A stretch of 64,000 nt of DNA from a candidate division Hyd24-12 bacterium UBA6080 (GTDB taxonomy: Bacteria > Fermentibacterota > Fermentibacteria > Fermentibacterales > JCC-6), in the NCBI GenBank assembly GCA_002436025.1, contig DIXM01000008.1, forward strand, positions 23,562-87,561, in the 5' to 3' direction. Below the pieces are notes generated by a model, which did not search any database, was not told the DNA's origin, and saw nothing but the letters and a program-made list of their open reading frames with translations. Positions 33,005-41,717 of this stretch are shown here, one piece after another; position 1 is the stretch's first letter, and each line of letters begins with the position of its first letter. The translations under genes and the position numbers were made by a program.

Positions 33005-34831
33005 TCAGTTGATTACCGTAAGCCTGTGGGCTGCCATGCCGTCGGGGCTGGTCATGACCACTGCGTACACACCGGCGGGAAGGCCGCCGACGATGGCCGA
33101 GTAGCTGCCCTGCTGGATCTCGCCGTTCTGCAGGACCCTTACGGCCCTGCCGGCGGAATCGAACAGCGTCACACTTACGGAACCACCGATCGGGACACTC
33201 CAGGAAACCGTGAAAGCTCCGCTGGCAGGGTTACCCTGGGGCAGCCAGATCAGTCTTTCGTCCACGGGTTCGATGGAACCTTCTCCAACGCTGTAGGGGT
33301 CCCAGATAACCGATATGTCCTTCAGTGAAGGCGTGATGTTGGGGTTCGACGTGGCAAGCTCGGCCTGGTACTGAATGTATCGTCCGCCCTGTGCAACGAC
33401 CTGCGCCAGGCTTCCCCCGACTGTGAGCCAGGCGCTCCAGGGACCCATGTCGCTGGAAGAGTAAGAAGTTCTCAGCCTGAGCTTGATGCTGGTACCGGTG
33501 GGTGTCACCTGGCTCCACGCGACGTAGTCCCACCTGTTGTTGCCAGGCACGGGAGGGTTCACGTCAAGGATGGACGATGTCAGGATGGCGGGGGTGTTGA
33601 AACCACCGATACGCCACCAGCTCACCTTGTTGCCGGTTTCGGCGCAACCCATCACGTCTGGTACGCCATCGCCGTTCATGTCGCCAACCGAAACACCCCT
33701 GGCGCCAGCGAAATACGTTGATACGTCGTAGCGCACCCAAGGCTGGCTGAGCTTCAGGAAGTTCTTGAACCAGTAGATCCTGTTGGCATCGCGGCATGCA
33801 ACAATTACATCCGGCGAGCCGTCGCCGTCCATGTCGGCCGCATCGATGGAGCGCAGACCGGGGGCTGTGCCTTCGATGCTGTTCATCGTCCAGGTGGTGC
33901 CGCTGATGTGATTGTACCAGCGAAGGCTCCCGTTCCCTGAACCGCTGCCCACAACGATGTCAATCTTGCCGTCGTCGTTGACATCGGTCAGGGCGATTGC
34001 CCTGGCGCCGGTGAAGGTTCCCACCTCGTGCTGGGCCCAGCTGAAGCCCCACGGGTTCTGGGAGAAGTAGGCAACGACCCTCCCGGTGCTGAAGCTTACC
34101 GCCGCCACATCAGGGTGGCCATCGCCGTTGAAGTCGCCCACATCGCATGCGTAACCACCGAGGAGGGCGCCGTCGATGTAGTTGATGGACCATGTGTTCC
34201 CGGAGTTGGTATTCCGCCACCAGACCACGTCGCCGCTTTCATAGGATACGCCGACAACGTCCTGGTTGCCGTCGCCGTCCATGTCGGCGCAATTGATCTG
34301 CCGGGCGTCGAAGCTCTGTGCAACGGTGATGGGCATGGACCACGCGCCGCCCCCCCCGTTGTTCTTGAACCAGACGACCTTGTCCTGATCGGCGCTGGAT
34401 GCGACGATGTCGCGCAGACCGTCGTTGTTGATGTCGCCCACCGAAACGAACTGCGCCTGGCTGAGTGAGCCGACCGTCTGGTGGGACCAGGTGGTGCCAA
34501 GACCGTTGGTGTTGCGGGACCAGTAGACAGCACCGGTGCCGTAGCTGCAGTAAGCTGCATCCTGGTCGCCGTCAAGGTCCATATCGTTGGCTATCACGTA
34601 GTAAGGGGATGTGACAGGTGTTGAAATGGTGTTCTCGCTTCGGTTCACGATGAGTTTCAACTGGCCTGGTTCCGTGTCCCAGTCCATGGCGTCACTGATA
34701 TAGAACCTGTCACCCCAGGTGGAGACGGGGCCGTAAATGCCAGGGCCGCCGCTCCAGTCGGTCTGGGTGGCGCTTTCAGCGTAAGCCATTGCAGCGCAAA
34801 GCAGCAAGGCCAGAACGATCACATTTCTCAT
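33005..34831 (-). CDS. Secreted FG-GAP/VCBS seven-repeat protein with C-terminal sorting domain
   Basis: 608 residues from ATG 34831, with a signal peptide (cut near Ala-Tyr-Ala-Glu). Seven Ca-binding Asp-rich loops (for example DMDGDGNQD, DFNGDGHPD, DVNDDGKID, DMNGDGVPD) recur about every 45-50 residues, which fits a seven-bladed FG-GAP beta-propeller. A beta-sandwich of about 120 residues follows. The last 70 residues (SVTLFDSAGRAVRVL...LPAGVYAVVM) resemble a FlgD-Ig/type IX sorting domain. Probably surface or secreted, binding a partner; no catalytic residues seen. Confidence 0.85.
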   Translation of the reverse strand: MRNVIVLALLLCAAMAYAESATQTDWSGGPGIYGPVSTWGDRFYISDAMDWDTEPGQLKLIVNRSENTISTPVTSPYYVIANDMDLDGDQDAAYCSYGTGAVYWSRNTNGLGTTWSHQTVGSLSQAQFVSVGDINNDGLRDIVASSADQDKVVWFKNNGGGGAWSMPITVAQSFDARQINCADMDGDGNQDVVGVSYESGDVVWWRNTNSGNTWSINYIDGALLGGYACDVGDFNGDGHPDVAAVSFSTGRVVAYFSQNPWGFSWAQHEVGTFTGARAIALTDVNDDGKIDIVVGSGSGNGSLRWYNHISGTTWTMNSIEGTAPGLRSIDAADMDGDGSPDVIVACRDANRIYWFKNFLKLSQPWVRYDVSTYFAGARGVSVGDMNGDGVPDVMGCAETGNKVSWWRIGGFNTPAILTSSILDVNPPVPGNNRWDYVAWSQVTPTGTSIKLRLRTSYSSSDMGPWSAWLTVGGSLAQVVAQGGRYIQYQAELATSNPNITPSLKDISVIWDPYSVGEGSIEPVDERLIWLPQGNPASGAFTVSWSVPIGGSVSVTLFDSAGRAVRVLQNGEIQQGSYSAIVGGLPAGVYAVVMTSPDGMAAHRLTVIN

Positions 34832-34876
34832 ACTCCCCAATCCCTCCAGTTTTGGGTATACCACTGCCGAAAACAA

Positions 34877-35458
34877 CTAATCCTTTTTCGGAGCGCTGTC
34901 AATACCCTTTGAAGCAACGTTTTTACGCTCTTGACGGTACCTGTCCCTCTCGCTGAACACACAGCCGCAGTAGGGTTGTCTGTACATCCCGAGGGTTCTC
35001 GAAATGTGTACGGAGTCCCTGTAACGGGGACGGCAGTCGATGTAGATAAACTCCACTCCGTAACGATGCCCTGCCTCCGCTCCGGCCCTGAGTATCAACT
35101 CCTGATCCTGATAGGGGCTTACCGAGAGAGTTGTTCCAAACGCCGAAAAACCCGCCTCGGAAGCTTTGAGAGCGGTTGCAGCAAGCCTCTCCCCGAAACA
35201 GATGGCGCAGCGGGGATTTCCGGAGAGCAGCATGGCAACGTTTTCCTCAAGGGGATAGCCCTGGTCGGTGGTCAGCGGTATCCCCTGCAGGGATGCCCAC
35301 TCCTCGAGGGCGCGCAGCCTTCTTTGAAACTCCATGTAAGGATGAATGTTGGGGTTGTGAAAGAAGAGGGTGGGTTCGTGTCCCGCCCTGGCATACTCCT
35401 CCACCGTGACAGTTGCGCAGGGAGCGCAGCACGCGTGGAGAAGCAGGCCGCTTTTCAC
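34877..35458 (-). CDS. queH: Epoxyqueuosine reductase QueH
   Basis: 193 residues. DUF208/QueH motifs: His-Ala-Cys-Cys-Ala-Pro-Cys at residues 8-14, the phosphate region FFHNPNIHP, a Cys in CAICFGERL, and the C-terminal Gln-Pro-Tyr-Cys-Gly-Cys. These Cys bind iron-sulfur and reduce epoxyqueuosine in tRNA to queuosine. I place the start at GTG 35458, which overlaps the ruvB stop as GTGA. The frame continues upstream within ruvB. Confidence 0.93.
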   Translation of the reverse strand: MKSGLLLHACCAPCATVTVEEYARAGHEPTLFFHNPNIHPYMEFQRRLRALEEWASLQGIPLTTDQGYPLEENVAMLLSGNPRCAICFGERLAATALKASEAGFSAFGTTLSVSPYQDQELILRAGAEAGHRYGVEFIYIDCRPRYRDSVHISRTLGMYRQPYCGCVFSERDRYRQERKNVASKGIDSAPKKD

Positions 35459-36471
35459 AGCAGCAGTCTCTCGTCCGGTGGCCCGGGATACCCAAGATGC
35501 CTGCATGCCTTTGCTGTGGCGACCCTTCCCCTGCTGGTGCGGTTGAGGAAGCCCTCGGCGAGAAGGAAAGGCTCGACCATGTCGATGAGGGTGTCACGCT
35601 CTTCGTTCAGTGTCGCAGCGATCGCGCTGACGCCAACGGGACCACCGTTGTACTGCCTGATGACGGCCTGAAGATACCTTCTGTCCAGCGGGTCGAGGCC
35701 GGCCTCGTCAACCCCGTTCAGGTCCATGGCCTCAAGGCTTGTCAACTCGTCAACCTTTTCCCTGCGTGCGACCTGGGCGTAGTCACGGATCCTTCGCAGA
35801 AGCCTGTTGGCGATCCTTGGTGTTCCCCTGGCCCTCATTGCAATGGCCCTTGCGGCATCGGAGGTGACCGGAATGCCAAGGATCGAGGCCGATCTGCCCA
35901 CAATGGTCGAAAGGTCGTCGACGGTGTAGAACTCGAGATGAAGGGACAGACCAAAACGGTCCCGCAACGGTCCGGTGAGAAGACCTGCGCGGGTCGTGGC
36001 GCCCACCACCGTGAAACGCGCTAGCTCAAGCCGTACCGAGCGGGCGTGCGGACCGGGTTCTATGATGAAATCAATCCCGAAATCCTCCATGCCGGGGTAA
36101 AGGTACTCCTCGACTATCCTCGGGAGCCTGTGGATCTCGTCGATGAACAGAACGGTGCCCTGCCTGAGATTGGTCAGGATGCCCACGAGATCTGCCGCCC
36201 TCTCCAGAGCGGGGCCCGAGGTCACGACTATCTCGCAGTTCATCTCCGCGGCTATCACGTGGGCCATGGTGGTTTTCCCAAGCCCCGGGGGACCGTGAAG
36301 CAGAATATGGTCAAGGGGCTCGTTTCGCTCCCGGGCGGCCTGCACCGCAACACGCAGGTTGTCGACGACCATGCCCTGTCCAATGTAGTCACAGAACTTC
36401 AGGGGCCTCAGGCTTGCGAACTCCCTCTCTTCGCCGGGGGCCGCGTCTCCCGTTACAATGGACTCCCTCAT
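35455..36471 (-). CDS. ruvB: Holliday junction branch migration ATPase RuvB
   Basis: 338 residues. AAA+ ATPase with Walker A Gly-Pro-Pro-Gly-Leu-Gly-Lys-Thr-Thr (about 60-68), Walker B Phe-Ile-Asp-Glu-Ile-His-Arg, sensor 1 VGATTRAG and the C-terminal winged helix with Asn-Arg-Thr-Ser-Arg-Gly-Arg-Val. It drives branch migration with RuvA. ATGA overlap with ruvA. Confidence 0.98.
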   Translation of the reverse strand: MRESIVTGDAAPGEEREFASLRPLKFCDYIGQGMVVDNLRVAVQAARERNEPLDHILLHGPPGLGKTTMAHVIAAEMNCEIVVTSGPALERAADLVGILTNLRQGTVLFIDEIHRLPRIVEEYLYPGMEDFGIDFIIEPGPHARSVRLELARFTVVGATTRAGLLTGPLRDRFGLSLHLEFYTVDDLSTIVGRSASILGIPVTSDAARAIAMRARGTPRIANRLLRRIRDYAQVARREKVDELTSLEAMDLNGVDEAGLDPLDRRYLQAVIRQYNGGPVGVSAIAATLNEERDTLIDMVEPFLLAEGFLNRTSRGRVATAKACRHLGYPGPPDERLLL

Positions 36472-37067
36472 CCTGTGATCCTTAATCTCATGCAGGCCCG
36501 CAGAATGTCCTGAGTGCCGGCCGAGTCTCCAGTTTCCTCAATGGCCCTGGCAACAAGGAGCGCTGCCTGGTCACCGGGGATTCCCAGTTGTTTCAGGACA
36601 AGGAGGACCTCGGTCCTGCTGCCCCTGCACGAATCATCACTCTTATAGTCGGAGGCGATGGCTGCCATGCCCTCCTGAAGCTTGGCGACGATCTGCTTGG
36701 CCCGGGCGGCGCCTATTCCAGGAAGAGCCTTTAAAAAAAGCAGATCACCCCTGGAGATGGCCGCCGCCACATCCCGGGGGGGATGGCAGAGCGCTCTTGC
36801 GGCTGCCCTGACCCCCACTCCCGAGACCGAAATGAAGCTTCTGAAGAAGGTCCGGTCTGCAACGCAGGGAAAGGCCACGGCCAGGGGAAGTATCCGGTTG
36901 CCTTCGCTTGAGAGCTGAAAGTGGGTGAACACCCTTACGTTTTCGCCCCTTTGAAGGTCGGGGAGAAAATAGCCCGGCACCAGGAACTCGAGGGTGAGTG
37001 ATCCGATGTCGAGAAGGAGAACGCCGTCCTCGACGGATTCAACGGTTCCCCGCACTGCGTCAAGCAT
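36468..37067 (-). CDS. ruvA: Holliday junction DNA-binding protein RuvA
   Basis: 199 residues: N-terminal OB fold (VRGTVESVEDGVLLLDIGSLTLEFLVP), tandem helix-hairpin-helix (FISVSGVGVRAAARAL and LKALPGIGAARAKQIVAKL) and a C-terminal helical domain that contacts RuvB. The start overlaps the end of ruvC by 8 bases. Confidence 0.97.
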   Translation of the reverse strand: MLDAVRGTVESVEDGVLLLDIGSLTLEFLVPGYFLPDLQRGENVRVFTHFQLSSEGNRILPLAVAFPCVADRTFFRSFISVSGVGVRAAARALCHPPRDVAAAISRGDLLFLKALPGIGAARAKQIVAKLQEGMAAIASDYKSDDSCRGSRTEVLLVLKQLGIPGDQAALLVARAIEETGDSAGTQDILRACMRLRITG

Positions 37068-37551
37068 CGTCCTTCTCCTCGCAGTAAGCTATGGCCGCTG
37101 CCAGGGCGTCGCTCACATCCAGTGGGCTGATGGGGCCGGTTATTCCCAGAAGCCTGCACACCATGCCGTTCACCTGTTCCTTACCTGCGTTTCCCCTTCC
37201 CGTGACCGCCCTTTTTATATGGGTGGAGGGAATGGACCTGACCGGGATGTCACGCTGGGCTGCAGCAAGGCACAGAACCCCCCTGGCATGGGCCATGATG
37301 ATGGCTGTCCGGGGGTGCCTGTAGTGGCTGTATATCTCTTCGATGGCCATCGCCTGGGGTTTGTGGGTGTCCATGATCTCGCCAATGTCGTGATGGAGCT
37401 CACGAAGCCTGTCGGGAAGCGTCCCCCCGGCCCCGGGTCTCACGATGCCCGCGTCCACGAGTTTCATCACTCCTCCCGAAAGCGCCAGAACCCCGTAACC
37501 CGTGGTGTTGAGGCCGGGATCAACCCCCAGAACGATGGTGCGGTCAGGCAA
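37060..37551 (-). CDS. ruvC: Holliday junction resolvase RuvC
   Basis: 163 residues with the RNase H-like site: Gly-Val-Asp-Pro-Gly (Asp10 or 11), Ile-Glu-Glu-Ile-Tyr near 70 and Asp-Val-Ser-Asp-Ala-Leu-Ala near 146. It cleaves junctions. It starts directly after yebC (no gap) and is followed by ruvA, the common bacterial yebC-ruvCAB order. Confidence 0.97.
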   Translation of the reverse strand: MPDRTIVLGVDPGLNTTGYGVLALSGGVMKLVDAGIVRPGAGGTLPDRLRELHHDIGEIMDTHKPQAMAIEEIYSHYRHPRTAIIMAHARGVLCLAAAQRDIPVRSIPSTHIKRAVTGRGNAGKEQVNGMVCRLLGITGPISPLDVSDALAAAIAYCEEKDDA

Positions 37552-38277
37552 TCAGTCCGCCTGCTCGAAATTCGAGTACACGGCCTGAATGTCCTCATTC
37601 TCCTCCAGGGCGTTAAGCAGCCTGATGTTCTGCTCGGCCTCACGCCCGGAAAGCACCACGGTATTGGCGGGGACCTTCACTATCTCCGCAGAGTCGACCT
37701 TGATCCCTGCCGCCTCCAGGGCGTCCTTGACCCTGTAAACGTCGTCGGGGGAGCTGGAGAGCACCAGAATACCTTCCTCGACGTACACATCCTCGAGCCC
37801 GGCTTCCATGCCCGCTTCCATCACCTGCTCCTCGGAGAATGCCGAAGCTTCAACAGTGAGCTGTCCCTGTTTGGCGAACAGGTAAGCCACGCTGTTCCGG
37901 GACCCCAGGGCGCCGCCCCCCTTGGAGAGCGTATGTCTGACCTCGGCGGCGGAACGGTTGCGGTTGTCGGTGAGGACTTCGATCAGTATTCCCACCCCGC
38001 CTGGACCGTAGGCCTCGTAGGTTATCTCCTCGTAGGTGATGCCCTCGAGTTCGCCGGTTCCCCTCTTGATGGCCCGCTCGATGTTGTCGTTGGGCATGTT
38101 CTGGCTTTTTGCCGTGTCGATGGCAACGCGCAGACGGGGGTTCATGTCGGCATCGCCGCCGCCTTCACGGGCTGCCACGGAGATCTCCTTCACCAGGCGG
38201 CTGAAGATCTTGCCCCTTTCGGCGTCGGCCTTGCCCTTCTTGTGCTTTATCGTGCTCCATTTATTGTGACCGGACAT
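37552..38277 (-). CDS. yebC: YebC/PmpR-family protein
   Basis: 241 residues starting MSGHNKWSTIKHKKG, the hallmark of YebC/TACO1, with FSRLVKEI, PNDNIERAIKRG and YGPGGVGILIEVLTDNRNR. Members are now linked to relief of ribosome stalling as well as earlier claims of transcription control. First gene of the ruv operon with a GAGGAGAG site. Confidence 0.97.
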   Translation of the reverse strand: MSGHNKWSTIKHKKGKADAERGKIFSRLVKEISVAAREGGGDADMNPRLRVAIDTAKSQNMPNDNIERAIKRGTGELEGITYEEITYEAYGPGGVGILIEVLTDNRNRSAAEVRHTLSKGGGALGSRNSVAYLFAKQGQLTVEASAFSEEQVMEAGMEAGLEDVYVEEGILVLSSSPDDVYRVKDALEAAGIKVDSAEIVKVPANTVVLSGREAEQNIRLLNALEENEDIQAVYSNFEQAD

Positions 38278-38333
38278 TCTCTCTCCTCTTCGTGAATCGT
38301 TACTTCATGGCATGGATTTTAGAAACTCAATCA

Positions 38334-38349
38334 CCCCGGGTCAACGGGG
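38334..38349 (-). terminator. Possible weak terminator overlapping the zinc-ribbon gene stop
   Basis: On the minus strand CCCCG-TTGACC-CGGGG forms a short hairpin across the stop codon at 38341, followed by a T-containing stretch (TGATTGAGTTTCT). It could separate the zinc-ribbon/glycan operon from yebC-ruvCAB. Weak evidence. Confidence 0.3.
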
Positions 38350-39033
38350 CGGATCCTTATGAAACGCAAGTACTCTCTCAAGGTCGGGCATGTTCCTTCT
38401 GAAAATGGAAATGTCAGGCCCGGGCAAAAACACGGTCTCCTTGCGCAACAGCGCCGGCAGAACCATCAGGGCAGTTGATCCCACGTTGACCGAGAGCTTT
38501 ACATCGGCAAGCCAGTCCGGCGCTTCGGCCTCCTGCCCCGTGCAGACGCCCCTGGCCAGTTCCGGAACCTCGTCCGGTGATGAGAAGACTCCCGCGAGCC
38601 TGGGCCATCCAGCATCCACTTCGGGGGGCAATGAACCGAGATCGGCGCTCAGCCTGACAGCGATGTCAAAAAGCCCGTTAACGGAGAAGGCGGGTATCAC
38701 GAGCTTCCTTTCGCCCGAGAAGCCGCCGGTCTCCCTAAGGCCGGTCTCCGCTGACTGAGAGAACCATCTGCCCCGCTCCAGCCCCACCTGGTGCAATTCC
38801 CGGCGGGTGGTCCGGCTTTCAACGGTGACGTCAGCCTCCACTGACCAGAACGGAAGAGGAAGCGCGTCATCGCCACGGGAGACCCTGACTGAAGACGGAA
38901 GTCTTGACAATCCATCCCTTCCGATACCCCAAGCCGTTCCGCATCCCTGGCACAGGAACGACGAATCGGTGGACAGACCGAACAGGGGAGCATGACAGGC
39001 CCCGCAGGCCAGCACGGTCACCCGTTCAGACAT
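38341..39033 (-). CDS. Zinc-ribbon protein C of a three-gene cassette
   Basis: 230 residues from ATG 39033. N-terminal zinc ribbon: Cys-Gly-Ala-Cys and Cys-Gln-Gly-Cys (about residues 11-31). Then Leu-Pro-Phe-Trp-Ser-Val, a short motif shared in similar form with the other two genes. No membrane helix. Function unknown. It overlaps the preceding gene by 8 bases and ends the operon. The frame extends upstream into its neighbour, but the ATG that starts the zinc ribbon is the sensible start. Confidence 0.65.
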   Translation of the reverse strand: MSERVTVLACGACHAPLFGLSTDSSFLCQGCGTAWGIGRDGLSRLPSSVRVSRGDDALPLPFWSVEADVTVESRTTRRELHQVGLERGRWFSQSAETGLRETGGFSGERKLVIPAFSVNGLFDIAVRLSADLGSLPPEVDAGWPRLAGVFSSPDEVPELARGVCTGQEAEAPDWLADVKLSVNVGSTALMVLPALLRKETVFLPGPDISIFRRNMPDLERVLAFHKDPPR

Positions 39034-40060
39034 GTTTGCCGCCAAGGAACCTTCCCCCGTGAAACCTGAATGCCTTTCCCGCTGCCGACGCGACAGCCAG
39101 GACCCCAAAAACGATAAGGACCCTGAGCACGGGCGGAGCGACAGAGAAAACATGGACCAGAAGCGGAAGAACAGAGGCAGTGAGTGCACCTGCAGCGGTG
39201 ACAAGCATCCTGCTCTTCCTGACATCAGCGGGAAACCGCCCGCTGAGAACGGTTCCGGTCCTGCCGTCCACAACCGTGCTGAACCTTCCCTGGAAAGCGG
39301 TAAAACCCACGATCCAGAGCGGGTAGTATACCAGCCTTTCCCGCCTCCCCGTTACACACAGGTGAAGGCTTCTCTGTTCAAGGCCGGTCCCCGCTCCCCG
39401 GGAGTACCTCTCCACGATCCCGGCTGCCTCTTCCCCTGCTTCCCGAAGGTCCACCACGGGATCGACCACGATGCCTTCGGGAAGGTTGGCTGAGTCGTAA
39501 ACCTGAAGACCGTCGGGCAAACGGCCTTTGCCAAGCTCCATTCCTGCCAGTGCCATCTGGGTTTTCTCACCCAGTGACGGGATACCCAGTGGCTCAAGCC
39601 TGGCAGCGCTGACCGTCAGGTCAAGGTCGAGGCTCACCCTCTGTTCAACAGCCTCGGAGCCTTTACGCAGTTTGACCAGTCTGCTTGTGATAACTGGCTG
39701 GGCACCGTTTCCCGAAGGGTCCATCTCCGTTTCAACTTCCCTCTCCGCGTAAACGCCCCGGGTACCCAGGACAAACCCGTCCACCCTGCAGGTGATGCTC
39801 CAGAAAGGCACGTAGTAGAGAACCGCGGTGGTGACGGCGGACCCTTCGGGAAGGGACCGTGTCACTTCCCTCAGCTTGTCCCTCACAGCCCTGACTGCTC
39901 CCGTTTTACCTATCCGGTCTTCCGCAATGTACCTTCTGACTCCCCAGGGAAGAAGCAGCCTGTTGCCGCAGTGACGGCAGACGGTGTTGGTGTCGCCGTC
40001 AGCCACCGACAGAAGCCCGGCACAGCTCGGGCACGACAGCGTGAAAAGCGCCTGGCTCAA
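39026..40060 (-). CDS. Zinc-ribbon membrane protein B of a three-gene cassette
   Basis: 344 residues. N-terminal zinc ribbon Cys-Pro-Ser-Cys and Cys-Arg-His-Cys (about 10-31), then YYVPFWSITC near 85, a second related motif LVYYPLWIVGFTAFQGRF near 240 followed by VVDGRTGTVLSGRFP, and two membrane helices near the C-terminus. The YYPLW...VDGxTG pattern occurs in zinc-ribbon proteins sometimes mislabelled as PriA-like; I do not know a function. ATGA overlap with gene A and 8-base overlap with gene C. Confidence 0.7.
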   Translation of the reverse strand: MSQALFTLSCPSCAGLLSVADGDTNTVCRHCGNRLLLPWGVRRYIAEDRIGKTGAVRAVRDKLREVTRSLPEGSAVTTAVLYYVPFWSITCRVDGFVLGTRGVYAEREVETEMDPSGNGAQPVITSRLVKLRKGSEAVEQRVSLDLDLTVSAARLEPLGIPSLGEKTQMALAGMELGKGRLPDGLQVYDSANLPEGIVVDPVVDLREAGEEAAGIVERYSRGAGTGLEQRSLHLCVTGRRERLVYYPLWIVGFTAFQGRFSTVVDGRTGTVLSGRFPADVRKSRMLVTAAGALTASVLPLLVHVFSVAPPVLRVLIVFGVLAVASAAGKAFRFHGGRFLGGKHV

Positions 40061-40695
40061 TCTTTTGTCCTCCTGCGCTCAACAAGGGTTGCCGCCCAGA
40101 ACCCGGCAGGCGCGGAAAGGAGCACCGCAAGGACGGGTGAGACAGAACGCAGCGAGAGGTAAACGATTACCGAGGGCAGAAGCCCGGCAAGAAGCGAACG
40201 GATGAATAGCCCGCCGAGTTTCGAAGTTCCCGGCCCTGCCGGTTCTCCATGGCCGGGTACTCCTCCCGAGACCCCGTCGAGAAGCATACCCTCGCCTGTC
40301 GAAGTGATAGTGACGGAGTAGAAGGGGTGGTAGACCAGCCTTCCCTCGAGGCACTCGGAGGGGACGGTCTCCCCCCTTGGGTCGCCGCCTTCCGGCCAGG
40401 GTCTCAGTTCCCCCGACGGGGGGACGTAGTCATCCAGCACGGGGTAGGGCTGGCTGAACGCTTTCCCGAGCTGAGAGCCGTGGAGCATGTAGGGGAACCA
40501 CATCAGAGAGGGAGGCAGTATCTCACCCGGAGGAAACAGCCTGGCCGCCTGCTCCTGATCCAGGGCAGGTTCGTGAAAAAAGACTCCACCCTCCCACGAA
40601 TACCGCGACAGAGCCCCGCACCAGGAGCACCGCGCCAATGAGCCCGGCCCCCGAATGTCAAGAACGCCGCCGCATTGGGTGCACTCGACCCTCAT
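40057..40695 (-). CDS. Zinc-ribbon membrane protein A of a three-gene cassette
   Basis: 212 residues. N-terminal zinc ribbon Cys-Thr-Gln-Cys and Cys-Ser-Trp-Cys (residues 5-26), then LVYHPFYSVTI near 120, and two membrane helices at about 160-205 ending in a basic tail. Same plan as gene B but shorter. It starts in an ATGA overlap with the polysaccharide pyruvyl transferase gene, so the cassette is in the same operon as glycan genes. Unknown function. Confidence 0.7.
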   Translation of the reverse strand: MRVECTQCGGVLDIRGPGSLARCSWCGALSRYSWEGGVFFHEPALDQEQAARLFPPGEILPPSLMWFPYMLHGSQLGKAFSQPYPVLDDYVPPSGELRPWPEGGDPRGETVPSECLEGRLVYHPFYSVTITSTGEGMLLDGVSGGVPGHGEPAGPGTSKLGGLFIRSLLAGLLPSVIVYLSLRSVSPVLAVLLSAPAGFWAATLVERRRTKD

Positions 40696-41717
40696 TCCGG
40701 GTTGCCTCCGTACAGGGAGGTTCGACCGCGAATCAGATCCATGGTCCTTTCAAGCCACATGCGTTTCCAATCCAGAAGTCTCTCCGACTCGGACTTCACA
40801 TCAACCCGGTCGATCACGGCGGGAAGGTCGTCGCCGGGTTTGGCAATGACGGAAAGGAAACCCCATCCAGTTAGCCCCCTGGCGCTGTGCTGAACAAGCA
40901 CGTTCGGAATGCCAAGCGATGCCGCCAGGCCGGAACCGTGTACCCTGGGGCCGACGACAAGGTCGCATGTGTCGAAAATGGCCTCGTAGTCTTCCGCAAA
41001 GGCGCTGTACCTTGTGTCCGCGTCGGGGAATGCCCGTCTCGCGGCTATGAAATCCGCGCATGTGTGGCAGATCACCACGCAGGAGTACTCGGTCATTATC
41101 CTGCGGTACTGCGCAAGCAGATACCCGTACGTCGCCGGGTTCACGCTGTTGAACCTCTGGGTGCAGTTCTGAAAGACAAGACCCACAACCCCCGGAGCCG
41201 TTCTGAGCCTCTGGGTTCGGGAGGCGAAAAGGGCCGTGCACGGCAGAAGGTGGGGATCGTAACTCTTGAGGGCGCACTCAGCCGCCATGTCCCTCACCGT
41301 AACCAGTTCGCACGAGCTTTCAAGCACGGCACGAAGAAGGTGGTGATCCTTGCCGTCCACGCTGAAGGCCCCCCCCGACCCGGCGCCCACGGCGATGAAA
41401 GCGCAGGGCACCCGGTTCTCGATGACGAACCGGAAAAGCGCCTCCATCCTGCCGCCAATCCGCCATTCCGGTGAACCGGCGATTATCATGTAGTCGACAG
41501 CGGCCGGGTCGTCGAGATAGAAGGAGTTGTCGGAATGCCAGCTCCTTCTGAAAAGAAGCCTTTTGGAAAACCTGTTGGGTGTTATCATGGGGTGTCTGTT
41601 GTAAAGAAGGCGGTTGTACTTCACCCCCAGAGCATCCAGGACGTTCAGCACCCCAAAAAGGATAAGCTCGTCGCCCGGATTGAACTGCCTGGTGGCTGAA
41701 AAGAGGATGTTCTTCAG
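40692..41717 (-). CDS. Polysaccharide pyruvyl transferase family protein (CTG start)
   Basis: 341 residues. The family N-terminal motif FNPGDELILFGVLNVL and the C-terminal VVGPRVHGSGLAASLGIPNVLV are present; the latter binds the donor. These enzymes add pyruvate ketals to surface sugars. The conserved N-terminus is only included if translation begins at CTG 41717. The frame upstream has a TAA 12 bases before and no ATG, GTG or TTG until GTG 41651, which lies past the conserved motif. An AAGGAG sits 5 bases before the CTG, and the CTG overlaps the upstream stop as CTGA. Confidence 0.82.
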   Translation of the reverse strand: MKNILFSATRQFNPGDELILFGVLNVLDALGVKYNRLLYNRHPMITPNRFSKRLLFRRSWHSDNSFYLDDPAAVDYMIIAGSPEWRIGGRMEALFRFVIENRVPCAFIAVGAGSGGAFSVDGKDHHLLRAVLESSCELVTVRDMAAECALKSYDPHLLPCTALFASRTQRLRTAPGVVGLVFQNCTQRFNSVNPATYGYLLAQYRRIMTEYSCVVICHTCADFIAARRAFPDADTRYSAFAEDYEAIFDTCDLVVGPRVHGSGLAASLGIPNVLVQHSARGLTGWGFLSVIAKPGDDLPAVIDRVDVKSESERLLDWKRMWLERTMDLIRGRTSLYGGNPE

